Numbered from the stretch's first letter, positions 16,832-26,377 are shown. The stretch is 64,000 nucleotides of DNA from Myxococcota bacterium (GCA_024276675.1 JAJRWT010000029.1:62001-126000); one strand, 5' to 3'. The notes: generated by a model not told the origin, from the letters alone. Translations and numbers: made by a program.

Positions 16832-18193
16832 ATGTATTGCCCCAAGGTCTTCAAACCCCTCATCCCCCTGGCCTCCCTCTGCAAAGCCCGGGGCGGCCGA
16901 GCACTGGTGGTGGGAGGCGCGGTCAGGGACCAGGTGATGCTCCGACATGGCCGGAATCCCTGGCCATCTACCCGACAGGGCAGCCCTTCGGCACCCGCTG
17001 ATCTGGACGTCGAGGTCCACGGTATTCCCGCCCAGCAACTGGAGGAAATCCTCCGACGGCTGGGTCGCATCAACCTGGTGGGCCAGTCCTTCGCGGTCTA
17101 CAAGCTGCGCCTGAAGAACCATCAGGTGGACGTGAGCCTCCCGCGACGCGACAACAAGGTGGGCCCGGGTCACCGGGGCATCGTCGTGGGGGGCGACCCT
17201 TTCATGGGAATCAAGGAAGCATCCAGGCGCCGTGATCTCACTATCAATTCCATGGCGATGGATCCCCTGGACGGCACCCTTCACGACCCCTTCGCTGGCC
17301 AGGAAGACATCCGAATGGGCATCTTGCGGGCAACAGATCCCGACACCTTCGTAGAGGATCCCCTGCGATCCCTGCGGGTGCTCCAATTCGCCGCAAGGTT
17401 CCGCTTTTCCGTGGACCAGGAGCTGGGCAGGCTGTGTTCGACAATGCCTATATTTGAGCTTCCCCGGGAACGTGTTCGGGGCGAATTCAAGAAGCTCCTT
17501 CTCAAGGCAGCCAATCCGTCCATAGGCCTGCTGCTGGGGCAAAGCATGGGAATATGGGCACAAATCTTGCCCCAGGTGGCCCGGATTGACCTTTCCCGAC
17601 TGGGCCCACAGGTGGACCGGGCAGCCGGAATCCGTTGCGATGCCTACAAAGAAAACGACCCTCGCTCCGAGTCGCTGCTGCTGGCAAGCGTGTTGCAGGG
17701 CCTGCACAGGGATGCCCAGGAAGATCTGCTGGACAGGCTTGTGGTCTACCGCATAAAGGGCTTTCCGCTTCGCAAAGCCGTGTTGTTTCTCACCAGCATC
17801 GCGCCATCCCTCCGCCCCCCGCTGGCTGACGGCCGACTTCGCCTGCTGGCCCACAAGGCCCAGCCTCATGGTGGCCTCGCTCTCCTGTTGAACAGCGCTC
17901 GTTCCATGAACCCCGAGGGCGACTGGGACAGGATCATGCAAAGGGCCTCCGGTATGGGCCTCTTCGGCGGGGTTCCGGCGCGCCTGGTGACCGGTGCTGA
18001 TCTGGGCGCGATGGGAGTGGCCAGGGGGCCTGAAATGGGGATCCTGCTGGACAAGCTCTATGACATGCAACTACGGAAAGGAATAGAATCCCGTGAGAGG
18101 CTCCTGTCGGCAGCCCGGACCCTGGTGGCTGGAAACCAACCCGACCCGCCGCCGGGCAATCCAACCAAAGCACGACGCAGAGGACACCCATGA
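16832..18193 (+). CDS. tRNA nucleotidyltransferase / poly(A) polymerase family protein
   Basis: The 453-residue protein starts at an ATG with AGGA upstream. Class II nucleotidyltransferase motifs are clear: VVGGAVRD (29-33 region), DLDVEV with the two catalytic Asp (D57, D59), RRDLTINSMAM, DTFVEDPLRSLRVLQFAARF (ribose/base recognition) and LPRERVRGEFKKLL. The family adds CCA to tRNA 3' ends or poly(A) to RNA. The sequence between GGAVRD and DLDVE is longer than usual (about 25 residues). No HD domain is recognised at the C-terminus. Its stop overlaps the next gene's ATG (ATGA), so that exported protein is co-translated with it, probably without functional linkage. Confidence 0.9.
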   Translation: MYCPKVFKPLIPLASLCKARGGRALVVGGAVRDQVMLRHGRNPWPSTRQGSPSAPADLDVEVHGIPAQQLEEILRRLGRINLVGQSFAVYKLRLKNHQVDVSLPRRDNKVGPGHRGIVVGGDPFMGIKEASRRRDLTINSMAMDPLDGTLHDPFAGQEDIRMGILRATDPDTFVEDPLRSLRVLQFAARFRFSVDQELGRLCSTMPIFELPRERVRGEFKKLLLKAANPSIGLLLGQSMGIWAQILPQVARIDLSRLGPQVDRAAGIRCDAYKENDPRSESLLLASVLQGLHRDAQEDLLDRLVVYRIKGFPLRKAVLFLTSIAPSLRPPLADGRLRLLAHKAQPHGGLALLLNSARSMNPEGDWDRIMQRASGMGLFGGVPARLVTGADLGAMGVARGPEMGILLDKLYDMQLRKGIESRERLLSAARTLVAGNQPDPPPGNPTKARRRGHP

Positions 18194-19878
18194 AAACAGT
18201 GGCTCCCAAGCTGATTTCAGTATCAGCAAGCCTCACCTTGCTGCTCCTGGCACTTGGTTGGGTACACCCGGCCACGACCGCTGAAGACCGCTCCAACAAC
18301 TCTCCTGTCCATATCGCGAGGCTGTCCCACCAGGCCGATGACGGCCCTGCCATCATCACGGATCTCCACCAGGAATACCCACAGTCCTTCCCGATCCTGG
18401 TGGCCATGTGGGTGAACAACCCGGGCGACACCCCCATCCTTTTTCCGGATCTGGCCAGTCGCCCCCACCTGGTTCGTTTCGAGCTGCGTTCCTCCTCGGG
18501 GCGGCACCAGTTTCGCTCCACGACTCCGCCTGAACAGGACAAGGATCTCACCTGGACCATCGAACCCAGAGGCACGCGGCAGCTCATCATGGAGATCCCG
18601 GGCAGCTCCAGGCTGGAGCCGGGCTCCTACCAGCTCAGTATCCACATACAGTGCCAGGGAAAGACCTACGACCTGCCCACACACGACCTTCGCATAACCC
18701 CCGCCAGACCCGTCTCCGCCGATTTTCTCGCCGACACCCCCCTGGCCCCCGAGGAGGGCTGGCTGCTTCCCTGGACCTATGGTACCGGGAACCGGGTGGA
18801 CCTGGCCCTCCTCTCGGTTTCCCATCCCCGTACCGACATAATCGACTACTCCTACTACCTTGCCAGCATACCCCGGGGGGTCTCACCCCTGCTCAGCTAC
18901 AGCAGAACCCGCGAAAAGGGCAACCGCCACGTCTACTGGATGGACGGCTCCGTGCTCTACTCCCTGCGCCTCTCCGGCTACACCGTGGATCCCCGCTTGC
19001 GCCGGGTCGAGCTGCCCTACCCCTCCTGGGAACCCATCGCCAGGGGTATCACCGACTCGCAGGGTTCCCTGGACCTGCCCATCTGGATAGCCTCACCCGG
19101 AGGGAACGGTGGCGAGGTGCGGGTGCTGCGGGTAGATCAGAAGGGCGACACGGATCTCCGCAGGGTGGTGAACCTGGACGACGAGCCCAAGGCAGTATCA
19201 ACGGTGGACTCCGCCGCCAGGCTCCGCCTGCTTCTCATCGGCGAAGACGCCGCCGATATCTACACCCTGGACCCACAACGCGATCTCCCCGCATCGGGCA
19301 CCAGGCTCTACACCATCGTCGAGCATCCGCCGGTACCGGCCCAGGCAGAAGCTACATCCACCTCCCAGGACCTCCCCCGGGACACTCCCCCCAATGACAA
19401 CCCGCCCCAGGATGGAAACGACTCCATGGACCAGCCGGCAGCTTCAACCACTGAACAGGCCGTTACAAAGATGTGGGCGCAGTCACCATCGGGTGCCTGT
19501 TTTGCCTTGAAACCCGAGCAGCGCGACAGCTCCGGAGGCCTGGCCATCTTCACGTGGACCCTGTCCAGATACGGGAACAGCATATCGGCCGCCTGGTACT
19601 CCCTGGAGGGCCGTCTCATCCAAGAAATCCCGGTCATGGCCCTTCCCGCCTTCAGTCGAGTCCATGCCGTCTTCCCCCCTGGCCCCCAGGGGATGTCCCT
19701 GCTGGTTGAAACCCCCAACGATGGATTCCAGCTTCGATCCGCCCTGGGCCAGGCGCCACTGGACCTGGAACCGCCCGGCTCCTTCGACCGCGTGAGGCTC
19801 GACCCCGACGGCATCCCCGTGATGATGGAACTCTCCGACCGCCAAGGAGTGACCATCCGGCACCTGGAGCAACGTTGA
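18190..19878 (+). CDS. Hypothetical exported protein
   Basis: The 562-residue protein begins with a signal peptide (hydrophobic residues ~9-25, then HPATTAED). Residues ~40-180 resemble an immunoglobulin-like envelope domain; the pattern IEPRGTRQLIMEIPGSSRLEPGSYQLSI is typical of bacterial Ig-like or intracellular-proteinase-inhibitor folds. The middle part (~190-380) and the end (~430-560) look like beta-propeller or beta-sandwich strands with Trp and Tyr. They are separated by a Pro/Asp/Thr-rich linker of about 60 residues. No enzyme motif is seen. It is coupled to the tRNA nucleotidyltransferase gene by ATGA and to the sulfatase-like gene by TTGA, so it is probably expressed with the latter. 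Confidence 0.75.
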   Translation: MKTVAPKLISVSASLTLLLLALGWVHPATTAEDRSNNSPVHIARLSHQADDGPAIITDLHQEYPQSFPILVAMWVNNPGDTPILFPDLASRPHLVRFELRSSSGRHQFRSTTPPEQDKDLTWTIEPRGTRQLIMEIPGSSRLEPGSYQLSIHIQCQGKTYDLPTHDLRITPARPVSADFLADTPLAPEEGWLLPWTYGTGNRVDLALLSVSHPRTDIIDYSYYLASIPRGVSPLLSYSRTREKGNRHVYWMDGSVLYSLRLSGYTVDPRLRRVELPYPSWEPIARGITDSQGSLDLPIWIASPGGNGGEVRVLRVDQKGDTDLRRVVNLDDEPKAVSTVDSAARLRLLLIGEDAADIYTLDPQRDLPASGTRLYTIVEHPPVPAQAEATSTSQDLPRDTPPNDNPPQDGNDSMDQPAASTTEQAVTKMWAQSPSGACFALKPEQRDSSGGLAIFTWTLSRYGNSISAAWYSLEGRLIQEIPVMALPAFSRVHAVFPPGPQGMSLLVETPNDGFQLRSALGQAPLDLEPPGSFDRVRLDPDGIPVMMELSDRQGVTIRHLEQR

Positions 19879-22439
19879 AACAAGGATTTTTCAATCCACG
19901 GTCCCCACCGACCAGGCACCCCCCAAAGCCCGGCAGGCATGGCCTCGGCGGGTTCCTGGCTACACTCCTGGCAGCCTTGGCCGCCACCTGTTTCCTCGCT
20001 TGTGGAAAGGCCCACCAGGCCCCAGCGGGCGCCCAGCCATCGTCCATCTCCCTGGCCTTTCACCCCGAGCTGGTCACCTCCATCCAACTCCCCCCCGACT
20101 CGCGCCAGGGCCGCGAGCCCGGCCCACAGGTGGCAGTACCAGGCCCGTTCCGGCTTCGGGGCACCGTCAACGGTGTGCACACCTTCGAAGCTCCCCTCCC
20201 CATTCGGCCGCGTGTGCTGTTCTTCATCAAGGCCCCCCCCGGAATGCAGGTCTACCACGACGGCAAGAGCCTGCGTTTCAAACGCGGAAGCTCGGCCGGA
20301 GGCATTGCCGACACCTGGGAATTCACCTCCACCTCCCTCAGGGTACGACTCCGCAGCGACAAAACTCCCAGAGCGGGCCAGGTCACCGTAAGCTACCCCA
20401 GGGCCCAGGACCGTGAACGCAGCCTCAACCGCCGTTGGGCCGATGCCGACGGCGACATCGACTTCGCACTTCGCACCAGCCAGCAAGGCAAGACCAGCCG
20501 CCATGGCGTACTCCTGCCCGCGCCCGGAAGCATCACCTGGCACGTCCAGGTACCAGCCGCCGGCCACCTCTCGCTGGACGCAGGTATACTGGAACCTGAA
20601 ACCGCCGACCAGGAGCCTTCCGACGGAGCCCGGCTCCGCATCACCTTGACGGACTCCACCGCTGCCGCCACCACGCTGCTGCAGCAGCGCCTGCAGAGCG
20701 GCGAGTTCCGCCTCTTGAACGTAGACCTCTCTGCCTGGGCGGGCCAGGAAGTGGATCTCACCATGGAATCCCAACCACTGGGCGATTCCAGGTTTGACTA
20801 TGTCTTTCTGGCCGAACCCCTGCTGTACACCCCCCAGGAGTCTCCCCCCTTGCTCCTCATGGTGTTCGTTGACACCCTTCGTCCCGACCACCTTGGCATC
20901 TACGGCTACCAACGCAACACCACCCCCGCAATCGACTCCTGGGCCAGCCAGGCAACCGTCTTCGAACAAGCCCGTTCCGTGGCTCCCTGGACCTTGCCGT
21001 CCACTCGCGCCCTGCTCACGGGAAACGAACCCGAGCTGTGGAACGAGACCGATGCTCTGCCCGTGATCCTGGGCCGGCGGGGCTGGACCAGTGCCGCCTT
21101 CGTGGGCAACGTCTACCTGTCGTCCAACTTCCAGATGGACCAGGACTGGGGCACATACTATGTGAAGAACTGGCCCAGAGCCAAGGAGCAGGTGGACCGG
21201 GCCCTGGAATGGCTGAAATCCCACGACGACCGCCCCGCGCTGCTCATGGTCCACTTCATGGACACCCACCTGCCCTATACCGAACCGGCCCGTTACCGGC
21301 GCATGTTCGCCGGGACCGCCCCCGAAGGCATGACCGGCTCTTTCAACCGCTCATCGGTCTTGAAGAGGGCAAAGGGCAAGCAGCAGGCACCCGTCAGGCA
21401 ATACGTGAAGGACCGCTACGACGGCTCCATCCGTTTCGTCGACGACCAGGTGTCGCGCCTGCTGGAGCGCGTTGGCCCCCAGGGTACCACCGTCTTCTTC
21501 GCGGATCACGGCGAGGAGTTCTGGGAGCACAACGGGTTCGAACACGGCCACAGCCTCTACGACGAACTCCTCCGGGTTCCCCTGGCCATTCGCTCACCCT
21601 CCCTGACGCCAGGACATGTGGAAGCGCCGGTGAGCCTGATGGACCTGCTGCCCACCCTCATGGACCTGCTGGAACTGGACACATCGACTCTGCCGCTGGC
21701 ACCCAGGGGTTGGTCCCTCAAGGAACTCGCGGAAGGCGCCGCCCCGGCAGTACGGCGTTTCCAGCAACGCATCCAGACCTTCGGTCGCCCCCTCTACGGC
21801 CAGGAAAGCTGGGGCGTGCTGTCTCGGCAGATGAAATACACCACCAGCCAGGGAGCCGAGCACCTGTTCGACCTGGGCCATGACCCCGAGGAATCAAGCG
21901 ACCTGTTCCGCAGGGACGATCCCGACCCCATCTACAGGGAATACCTGTCACAGGCCCTGGATTGGCCCGTCTACCAGGCCTTCCGCATGGCTCCGGAAAG
22001 AGTCTCCTCCCGCCAGGTCCTCGAGGCCGAACTCACCGTTCCCGGGGGCATCCTGGATGCCTGGGTAGGCAACGACCCCAGAACGACATCCCAGGCCAGC
22101 GTCAGTGTAGAGGGTGAGACCGCATATGCTGAGTGGGAAGCCGGCAGCAACGGCTCCCAGGAGATCTACGTAGTGCCCATCCGACCACCGGAAACGGTGG
22201 CTTCCCGGTTGCTGCTGACCGTGCGACAGGGCTCTCGAAGCGCCGAATTCCACCCCACCATGAAGGGCAAACCCGGCTTCGATGGTAGGAAACACAGGCT
22301 GTTACGGGGCCGGGCCGGCAACCGCCCCGTGACCGTGACATACGCCGTGGCTCCCAGACCTCCGGAAGAAAGCCAGGCGGTGAGCGGCTTCGACCCGGAA
22401 TCCAGAGAAGCGCTCAAGGCGCTGGGCTACATGGATTGA
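19875..22439 (+). CDS. Sulfatase-superfamily lipoprotein (alkaline phosphatase fold)
   Basis: The 854-residue protein starts at a TTG that shares TTGA with the previous stop; GGAG lies five bases before it. The N-terminus ends in FLAC, a lipobox, so it is an outer-membrane or periplasmic lipoprotein. Residues ~325-640 are a PF00884-type sulfatase core: LLMVFVDTLRPDHLGIYGY (metal Asp), APWTLPSTRALLTG at the nucleophile site, and FFADHGEEFWEHNGFEHGHS for the second metal site. At the nucleophile, the sulfatase CxPSR motif is replaced by T-L-P-S, with Thr373 instead of the formylglycine Cys, as in phosphoethanolamine transferases and phosphatase-like members. The N-terminal ~300 residues and C-terminal ~200 residues look beta-rich. 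The substrate is unknown. Confidence 0.86.
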   Translation: MKQGFFNPRSPPTRHPPKPGRHGLGGFLATLLAALAATCFLACGKAHQAPAGAQPSSISLAFHPELVTSIQLPPDSRQGREPGPQVAVPGPFRLRGTVNGVHTFEAPLPIRPRVLFFIKAPPGMQVYHDGKSLRFKRGSSAGGIADTWEFTSTSLRVRLRSDKTPRAGQVTVSYPRAQDRERSLNRRWADADGDIDFALRTSQQGKTSRHGVLLPAPGSITWHVQVPAAGHLSLDAGILEPETADQEPSDGARLRITLTDSTAAATTLLQQRLQSGEFRLLNVDLSAWAGQEVDLTMESQPLGDSRFDYVFLAEPLLYTPQESPPLLLMVFVDTLRPDHLGIYGYQRNTTPAIDSWASQATVFEQARSVAPWTLPSTRALLTGNEPELWNETDALPVILGRRGWTSAAFVGNVYLSSNFQMDQDWGTYYVKNWPRAKEQVDRALEWLKSHDDRPALLMVHFMDTHLPYTEPARYRRMFAGTAPEGMTGSFNRSSVLKRAKGKQQAPVRQYVKDRYDGSIRFVDDQVSRLLERVGPQGTTVFFADHGEEFWEHNGFEHGHSLYDELLRVPLAIRSPSLTPGHVEAPVSLMDLLPTLMDLLELDTSTLPLAPRGWSLKELAEGAAPAVRRFQQRIQTFGRPLYGQESWGVLSRQMKYTTSQGAEHLFDLGHDPEESSDLFRRDDPDPIYREYLSQALDWPVYQAFRMAPERVSSRQVLEAELTVPGGILDAWVGNDPRTTSQASVSVEGETAYAEWEAGSNGSQEIYVVPIRPPETVASRLLLTVRQGSRSAEFHPTMKGKPGFDGRKHRLLRGRAGNRPVTVTYAVAPRPPEESQAVSGFDPESREALKALGYMD

Positions 22440-22588
22440 CCATCCTGCCAGGGCATCGAACAGTCCCAACACCCTGGAATTTGGGCTTCGCGGTTGATCT
22501 TCCTTGGATGGGCGAATATGGAGCCAAGTGCTGTTCTCTCTCAGCAAAGATTTCTCCACCGCGTGAATGATGAACAAGGAGTAACAAT

Positions 22589-23272
22589 ATGCGTCTCAGA
22601 ACTCTTCTCACCGCTGTCGTGCTGGGCCTGTTCGGAGCCAGCCTGGTTTCCACCACCGCCTGGGCCAAGAAAAAAGACGAAGAAGAATCCACCGACACCA
22701 GCGGCATCGATGAGCTGGAAATCGTCGAAATCGGCCTTCCAAGCCTGGACGAAGTCTTCGGGAAGGCTGCCGGCCTCATCACCACCCTCCAGGGGGCAAA
22801 GGCCAAGGTGGACTCATCAAACGAGAAGGTGGCCACCGCTCTCGGGCTGGCATCTGGCACTCCCATCGCCGACGCCCTGAACGACCTCAACGAAAAGGCC
22901 GGGGGCGCCATCTCCGTGGCCATGGAAGGCTCCACCCCCAGTCTCTCGGCCGGCGATGCAGTCCCCGAAAACGTCCAGGCCGGCATCGACGCGGTAAACG
23001 AAATGACCGCGGCCCTGACCGAAGCCTCCGCCGAACTCACCACCGTCGCATCCGAAGCCTCCGCCCTGGTCACCGAAGCCAGCGAGTTGCCGGGCAAGGT
23101 CAAGAGCGAAGCCCAGGCCGCAGGCATCTCCAGCATCACCCAGATCGCCACCATGCTGAAGAACACCAAGAACAACCTGAACACCGTGAAAGACATCCCC
23201 GACGAAACGGCGGCGCTGGCATCCAGCATCGCCAACACCCTGACCCTGGTGAAGGACACCTTCACCAAGTAG
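22589..23272 (+). CDS. Exported Ala/Thr/Glu-rich helical protein
   Basis: The 227-residue protein has a strong GGAG eight bases before the ATG and a signal peptide (LLTAVVLGLFGASLVSTTAWA) cleaved before a Lys/Asp/Glu-rich stretch. The mature part is rich in Ala, Thr, Ser and Glu in heptad-like spacing (for example NEMTAALTEASAELTTVASEAS) and is predicted to be long alpha-helices. No catalytic motif and no lipobox are seen. It has its own 149-base upstream region and is followed by a strong terminator, which suggests an independent, possibly highly expressed transcript. A periplasmic or surface structural protein is a reasonable guess; I do not recognise a family. Confidence 0.78.
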   Translation: MRLRTLLTAVVLGLFGASLVSTTAWAKKKDEEESTDTSGIDELEIVEIGLPSLDEVFGKAAGLITTLQGAKAKVDSSNEKVATALGLASGTPIADALNDLNEKAGGAISVAMEGSTPSLSAGDAVPENVQAGIDAVNEMTAALTEASAELTTVASEASALVTEASELPGKVKSEAQAAGISSITQIATMLKNTKNNLNTVKDIPDETAALASSIANTLTLVKDTFTK

Positions 23273-23295
23273 TTTCGCCAATTTCAGAAAGGCAG

Positions 23296-23323
23296 GGCGG
23301 GTCATGCCAGACCCGCCTTTTCT
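23296..23323 (+). terminator. Rho-independent terminator
   Basis: A perfect 8-bp stem GGCGGGTC/GACCCGCC with the loop ATGCCA is followed directly by TTTTCT. It lies 24 bases after the stop of the helical exported protein and before the convergent acyl-CoA synthetase gene. Confidence 0.88.
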
Positions 23324-23380
23324 ATTGCCGGCACATGTTGACGATGCGCAGGCCCCGCACCCGCCAGGCCCGATGGGCTC

Positions 23381-25177
23381 CTATCCCGAAACCTGGGCCC
23401 AGAGGGAGTCCAGCAGGTCGCCGTATTTCTCGATGACCTTACGACGCTTCAGGCTGAGCTTGGGGGTCAGCATGCCGTTGTCGGTGGTGAACTCTTCGGG
23501 GATGAGGGCAAAAGCCTTGATGCGCTCGTAGCCCTTGAAGTCCTTGCTGAATTCCTTGATCCCCGACTCCATCATCGCCTTGGTGCGAGAGTCTTGCAGG
23601 ATGGAGTCGTATGTACCGTTCACGCCGTTTTCGGCCGCCCACTTTTCCAGCGCGGGCCTGTCGGGGACGATGAGGGCGACGTTGTACAGTTGGTTTGCGC
23701 CGTCGATGTAGGCCTGGAGGATGAAGGGGTTCAACTGGAGCTGGTCTTCCAGGGGGCCGGGCACCACGTACTTGCCGTTCTGGAGCTTGTATTGTTCCTT
23801 GATTCGGCCGGTGATGTATAGATAGCCGTCCTTGTCCAGGCGTCCACGGTCTCCGGTCCTGAAGCCGCCGTCCTCGGTCATGACCTTGGCGGTTTCTTCC
23901 GGGAGGTTGTGGTAGCCCTTCATGACGTTGGGACCGTACACCACGATTTCGCCATCACCAGAGGAGTCTTCCACAACGGAGCTGTCCAACTCCACCCTGA
24001 CGCCTGGCAAGGGCTTGCCCACGGAGCCTATCTTGCGGTTGTCGCGGAAATTGGCCGTGACGATGGGACTGGTCTCGGTGAGTCCATAGCCCTCGTAGAC
24101 AATGATGCCCACGTTGTCGATGAACTCGGCCACCTTGGGGGAGAGTGCCGCTCCACCGGAGAAGGCATACTCCAGGCGCCCGCCGAAACGCTCCCTCACC
24201 TTGGAGAAGATCAAAGCGTCCAGGATGCTGTGCTTCAAGTTCACGATGGCGGAACTCTTGCCCTGTGCTTCCAGTTCCTTGCGCCTGGTGGCGTTGGCCA
24301 TCGCCATGTCAAAGAGCTTTTTCTTGAGACCACCGGCTTCTTCCATCTTGGCATTGAGGCCGTCGTAGATACGGTTGAAGATCCTGGGAACGCTCACCAT
24401 GATAGTGGGGCGTACCTCGCCGAAGTTGTCGACCAACTTGGGAATGGACTCGGCAAAAGCCACCTGGGCTCCCATGGAGAGCATCACGTGAAGCTCGACG
24501 GTCTGCCCGAAGGAATGCGCCCACGGAAGAAAGGAAACGGAGCAGTCGTCCGGGTCCAGGGGGAAGATCTCGTGGACGGCGTTGACATTGGAGACGAGAT
24601 TGCCGTGGCTGAGTAGAACACCCTTGGGCTTGCCGGTGGTGCCGGAGGTATAGATGAAGCCGCAGATTGTGTCCGCATCCAGGGGACGAGGCTCCGCCGG
24701 GTGCCCGCGCCCCGCGGCTTCCACCGCCAGGAAACTGGCCTGGTCGTCGGCCGGAAGGTGCATGCTGATCACCTTTTCCAGGCTTCCCACCTGCCCGGGC
24801 CAGTCCTTGACCTTTTCGTAGATTTCGGCCGTCGTGACGATGAGGATGCGGGCACCGGAGTCATTGACGATGTACTCCCAGTCCTTGGGGAGTTGGTGCT
24901 CGTACATGGGCACGAAGCGCCCGGCAAGACCATAGGTGGCATATGCGGCCACAGCCCATTCCACCCTGTTGGACGAGATGATCGCCACTGAATCGCCGGG
25001 GGAGATACCCAGTTGGTCCAGCCCGCCGCGAAAGTGCTCCACGCGCTCACCAAACTGCGCGTAGCTGATCCACTTCCACTTCCCATGGATCTTGGTGCCG
25101 AACAACCTGCGGGGGCCGTGGGCGGCCACGGCCTTGATCTGCATATCCACCAGGTCTGAAAACTTCATCGTGCTCAC
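23381..25177 (-). CDS. Long-chain fatty acid-CoA ligase (AMP-forming)
   Basis: The 598-residue protein carries the adenylate-forming enzyme motifs: YTSGTTGKPKGVLLSH (176-191, P-loop), GYGLTETSPIV (substrate and adenylate binding), GDRGRLDKDGYLYITGRIKE (hinge) and a C-terminal TPKLSLKRRKV segment. The class is the FadD15/long-chain acyl-CoA synthetase group, which activates fatty acids with ATP and CoA, usually at the inner membrane face. The expected ...K-N-G-K-Y-V-x-P stretch near the hinge is present. The GTG at 25177 is chosen because GGAGGG lies four to five bases upstream; the ATG at 25168 is too far from it. A 51-bp repeat array lies directly upstream. Confidence 0.93.
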   Translation of the reverse strand: MSTMKFSDLVDMQIKAVAAHGPRRLFGTKIHGKWKWISYAQFGERVEHFRGGLDQLGISPGDSVAIISSNRVEWAVAAYATYGLAGRFVPMYEHQLPKDWEYIVNDSGARILIVTTAEIYEKVKDWPGQVGSLEKVISMHLPADDQASFLAVEAAGRGHPAEPRPLDADTICGFIYTSGTTGKPKGVLLSHGNLVSNVNAVHEIFPLDPDDCSVSFLPWAHSFGQTVELHVMLSMGAQVAFAESIPKLVDNFGEVRPTIMVSVPRIFNRIYDGLNAKMEEAGGLKKKLFDMAMANATRRKELEAQGKSSAIVNLKHSILDALIFSKVRERFGGRLEYAFSGGAALSPKVAEFIDNVGIIVYEGYGLTETSPIVTANFRDNRKIGSVGKPLPGVRVELDSSVVEDSSGDGEIVVYGPNVMKGYHNLPEETAKVMTEDGGFRTGDRGRLDKDGYLYITGRIKEQYKLQNGKYVVPGPLEDQLQLNPFILQAYIDGANQLYNVALIVPDRPALEKWAAENGVNGTYDSILQDSRTKAMMESGIKEFSKDFKGYERIKAFALIPEEFTTDNGMLTPKLSLKRRKVIEKYGDLLDSLWAQVSG

Positions 25178-25301
25178 ATTTCCCTCCGTCGTCGAAGATA
25201 TCTGTACTTGATATCATCTTGAGAGCTGTTTGGGGAAAAACACCGGAACATCAGCAATAGTCGGGCTAGATCTGGCACGTTGCTTGCTAGTGGGGGGCGG
25301 G

Positions 25302-25543
25302 GTAGGGGCTCATCCCGCCCAAATAGTCGCCTCTCGCGACTTTCTGGGGGGGGTAGGGGCTCATCCCGCCCAAATAGTCGCCTCTCGCGACTTTCTGGAG
25401 GGGGTAGGGGCTCATCCCGCCCAAATAGTCGCCTCTCGCGACTTTCTGGAGGGGGTAGTTGGTCATCCCGCCCAAATAGTCGCCTCTCGCGACTTTCTGG
25501 AGGGGGTAGGGGCTCATCCCGCCCAAATAGTCGCCTCACGACC
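25302..25543. repeat. R3: five tandem 51-bp units with hairpins
   Basis: Five near-identical units begin at 25302, 25353, 25404, 25455 and 25506, exactly 51 bases apart; the fifth is degenerate at its end. Every unit starts with GTAG and contains AGTCGC-CTCTC-GCGACT, a 6-bp stem with a 5-base loop (first at 25325-25341). Most units also have GGGGCTCATCCC beside GTAG. Copy 4 has changed this to TTGGTCATCCC while keeping GTAG and the main hairpin. Because 51 is a multiple of three, several frames stay open across the array, but no real gene is supported. The array lies between the acyl-CoA synthetase promoter region and the RAYT-like gene. No unique spacers occur, so it is not a CRISPR array. 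Confidence 0.92.
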
Positions 25544-25579
25544 TTGGCGTCACTGTAAACGGTGTGCAGGTATTCTGTC

Positions 25580-26377
25580 ATGCGTACCTGGCACATGACA
25601 TTCGTAGATGCTCTACGGAGCACCTTCTTCCCGGGTGAACACGCCTTGCTGACGGCGCTTCGAGCCCTCTCGCGGGTTGCGGGCCGTCGAACCGTGATGT
25701 TCTCCGTTGTGGACGATCACATACACCTGCTGTTGATGGCATCGGAGGGCGAGCACCGCCGCCTGGGGCGGGCATGCTTGCTGGCCTTTCGCTCCATCTC
25801 CCAGGTGCCCATCCAGCCCCCCCACGTGCGTCCGGTGGAGGGGCGGGCCCACATGACCAACCTGGTCAAGTACCTCCTCTTGCAGCCCAGGAAGCATGGA
25901 CTCGCCGTACACCCCGCTCTCTGGAGCGGCTCCTGTTTCACGGACCTGGTCGGCGGCCGGCTGCTCCCCGGACTGGAGCTGTGCATCCTGGACGCCCATC
26001 CACGCTTCAGGAGGCGTGACGCCACGGACGCCCTGGATCTGCCATGGTCATCCTGCCAACCGGCGCAGCCCGAGCTGCTGTATCAGTGGGGAGCCACAAG
26101 CCTGTACCGGGCGGCGCTGGCGGCGCTTGCGCTGCCTCCCGACCAATCCGGCAAGGGGCGGCTGCTCACCAGGGCCCGCCGCGCCGCCATTCACCTGGGG
26201 CGCGGCGTGGGCTTGACCAACCAACAGCTTGCCCACGCAACCAAGCTGCCCCTCCGCTCCGTGCAGCGCCACTGGCACTCCCCGCCGGAGCCCGAGCTGA
26301 TCCGCGCCGCCAGCGTGCGCCTCTCCCTGCTGGACTACCTGACCACCAGGGGCTACGCCACTCCGGCCAGCAGGTAG
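25580..26377 (+). CDS. REP-associated tyrosine transposase-like protein (RAYT) with C-terminal helix-turn-helix
   Basis: The ATG at 25580 gives 265 residues; a GTG at 25562 would add six. Y1-transposase/RAYT features are visible: an HxH metal-binding motif in FSVVDDHIHLLLM (H47, H49, like the usual VMPNHVHLLL) and a Tyr-containing helix NLVKYLLLQPRKHGLAV (Y98), which matches the family's YIHxNPVRAGLV pattern. The C-terminal half includes a likely DNA-binding helix-turn-helix (GLTNQQLAHATKLPLRSVQRHW). RAYTs are single-copy HUH-type nucleases linked to REP palindromes. The gene follows the 51-bp hairpin array, and an R1 repeat lies 235 bases downstream. The N-terminal GN/SRGN motif of many RAYTs is not obvious, so this is a divergent member. 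Confidence 0.8.
   Translation: MRTWHMTFVDALRSTFFPGEHALLTALRALSRVAGRRTVMFSVVDDHIHLLLMASEGEHRRLGRACLLAFRSISQVPIQPPHVRPVEGRAHMTNLVKYLLLQPRKHGLAVHPALWSGSCFTDLVGGRLLPGLELCILDAHPRFRRRDATDALDLPWSSCQPAQPELLYQWGATSLYRAALAALALPPDQSGKGRLLTRARRAAIHLGRGVGLTNQQLAHATKLPLRSVQRHWHSPPEPELIRAASVRLSLLDYLTTRGYATPASR

Noticed and set aside
25302..25543. Possible CRISPR array
   Set aside because: Units are contiguous with no unique spacers, and no cas gene is nearby.
25174..25623. Minus-strand reading frame of 149 codons through the 51-bp array with 17-residue repeats, sharing GTGA with the acyl-CoA synthetase start
   Set aside because: The frame is open only because 51 is a multiple of three; the plus strand is open as well. 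It has no ribosome-binding site, and its ends are not protein-like.
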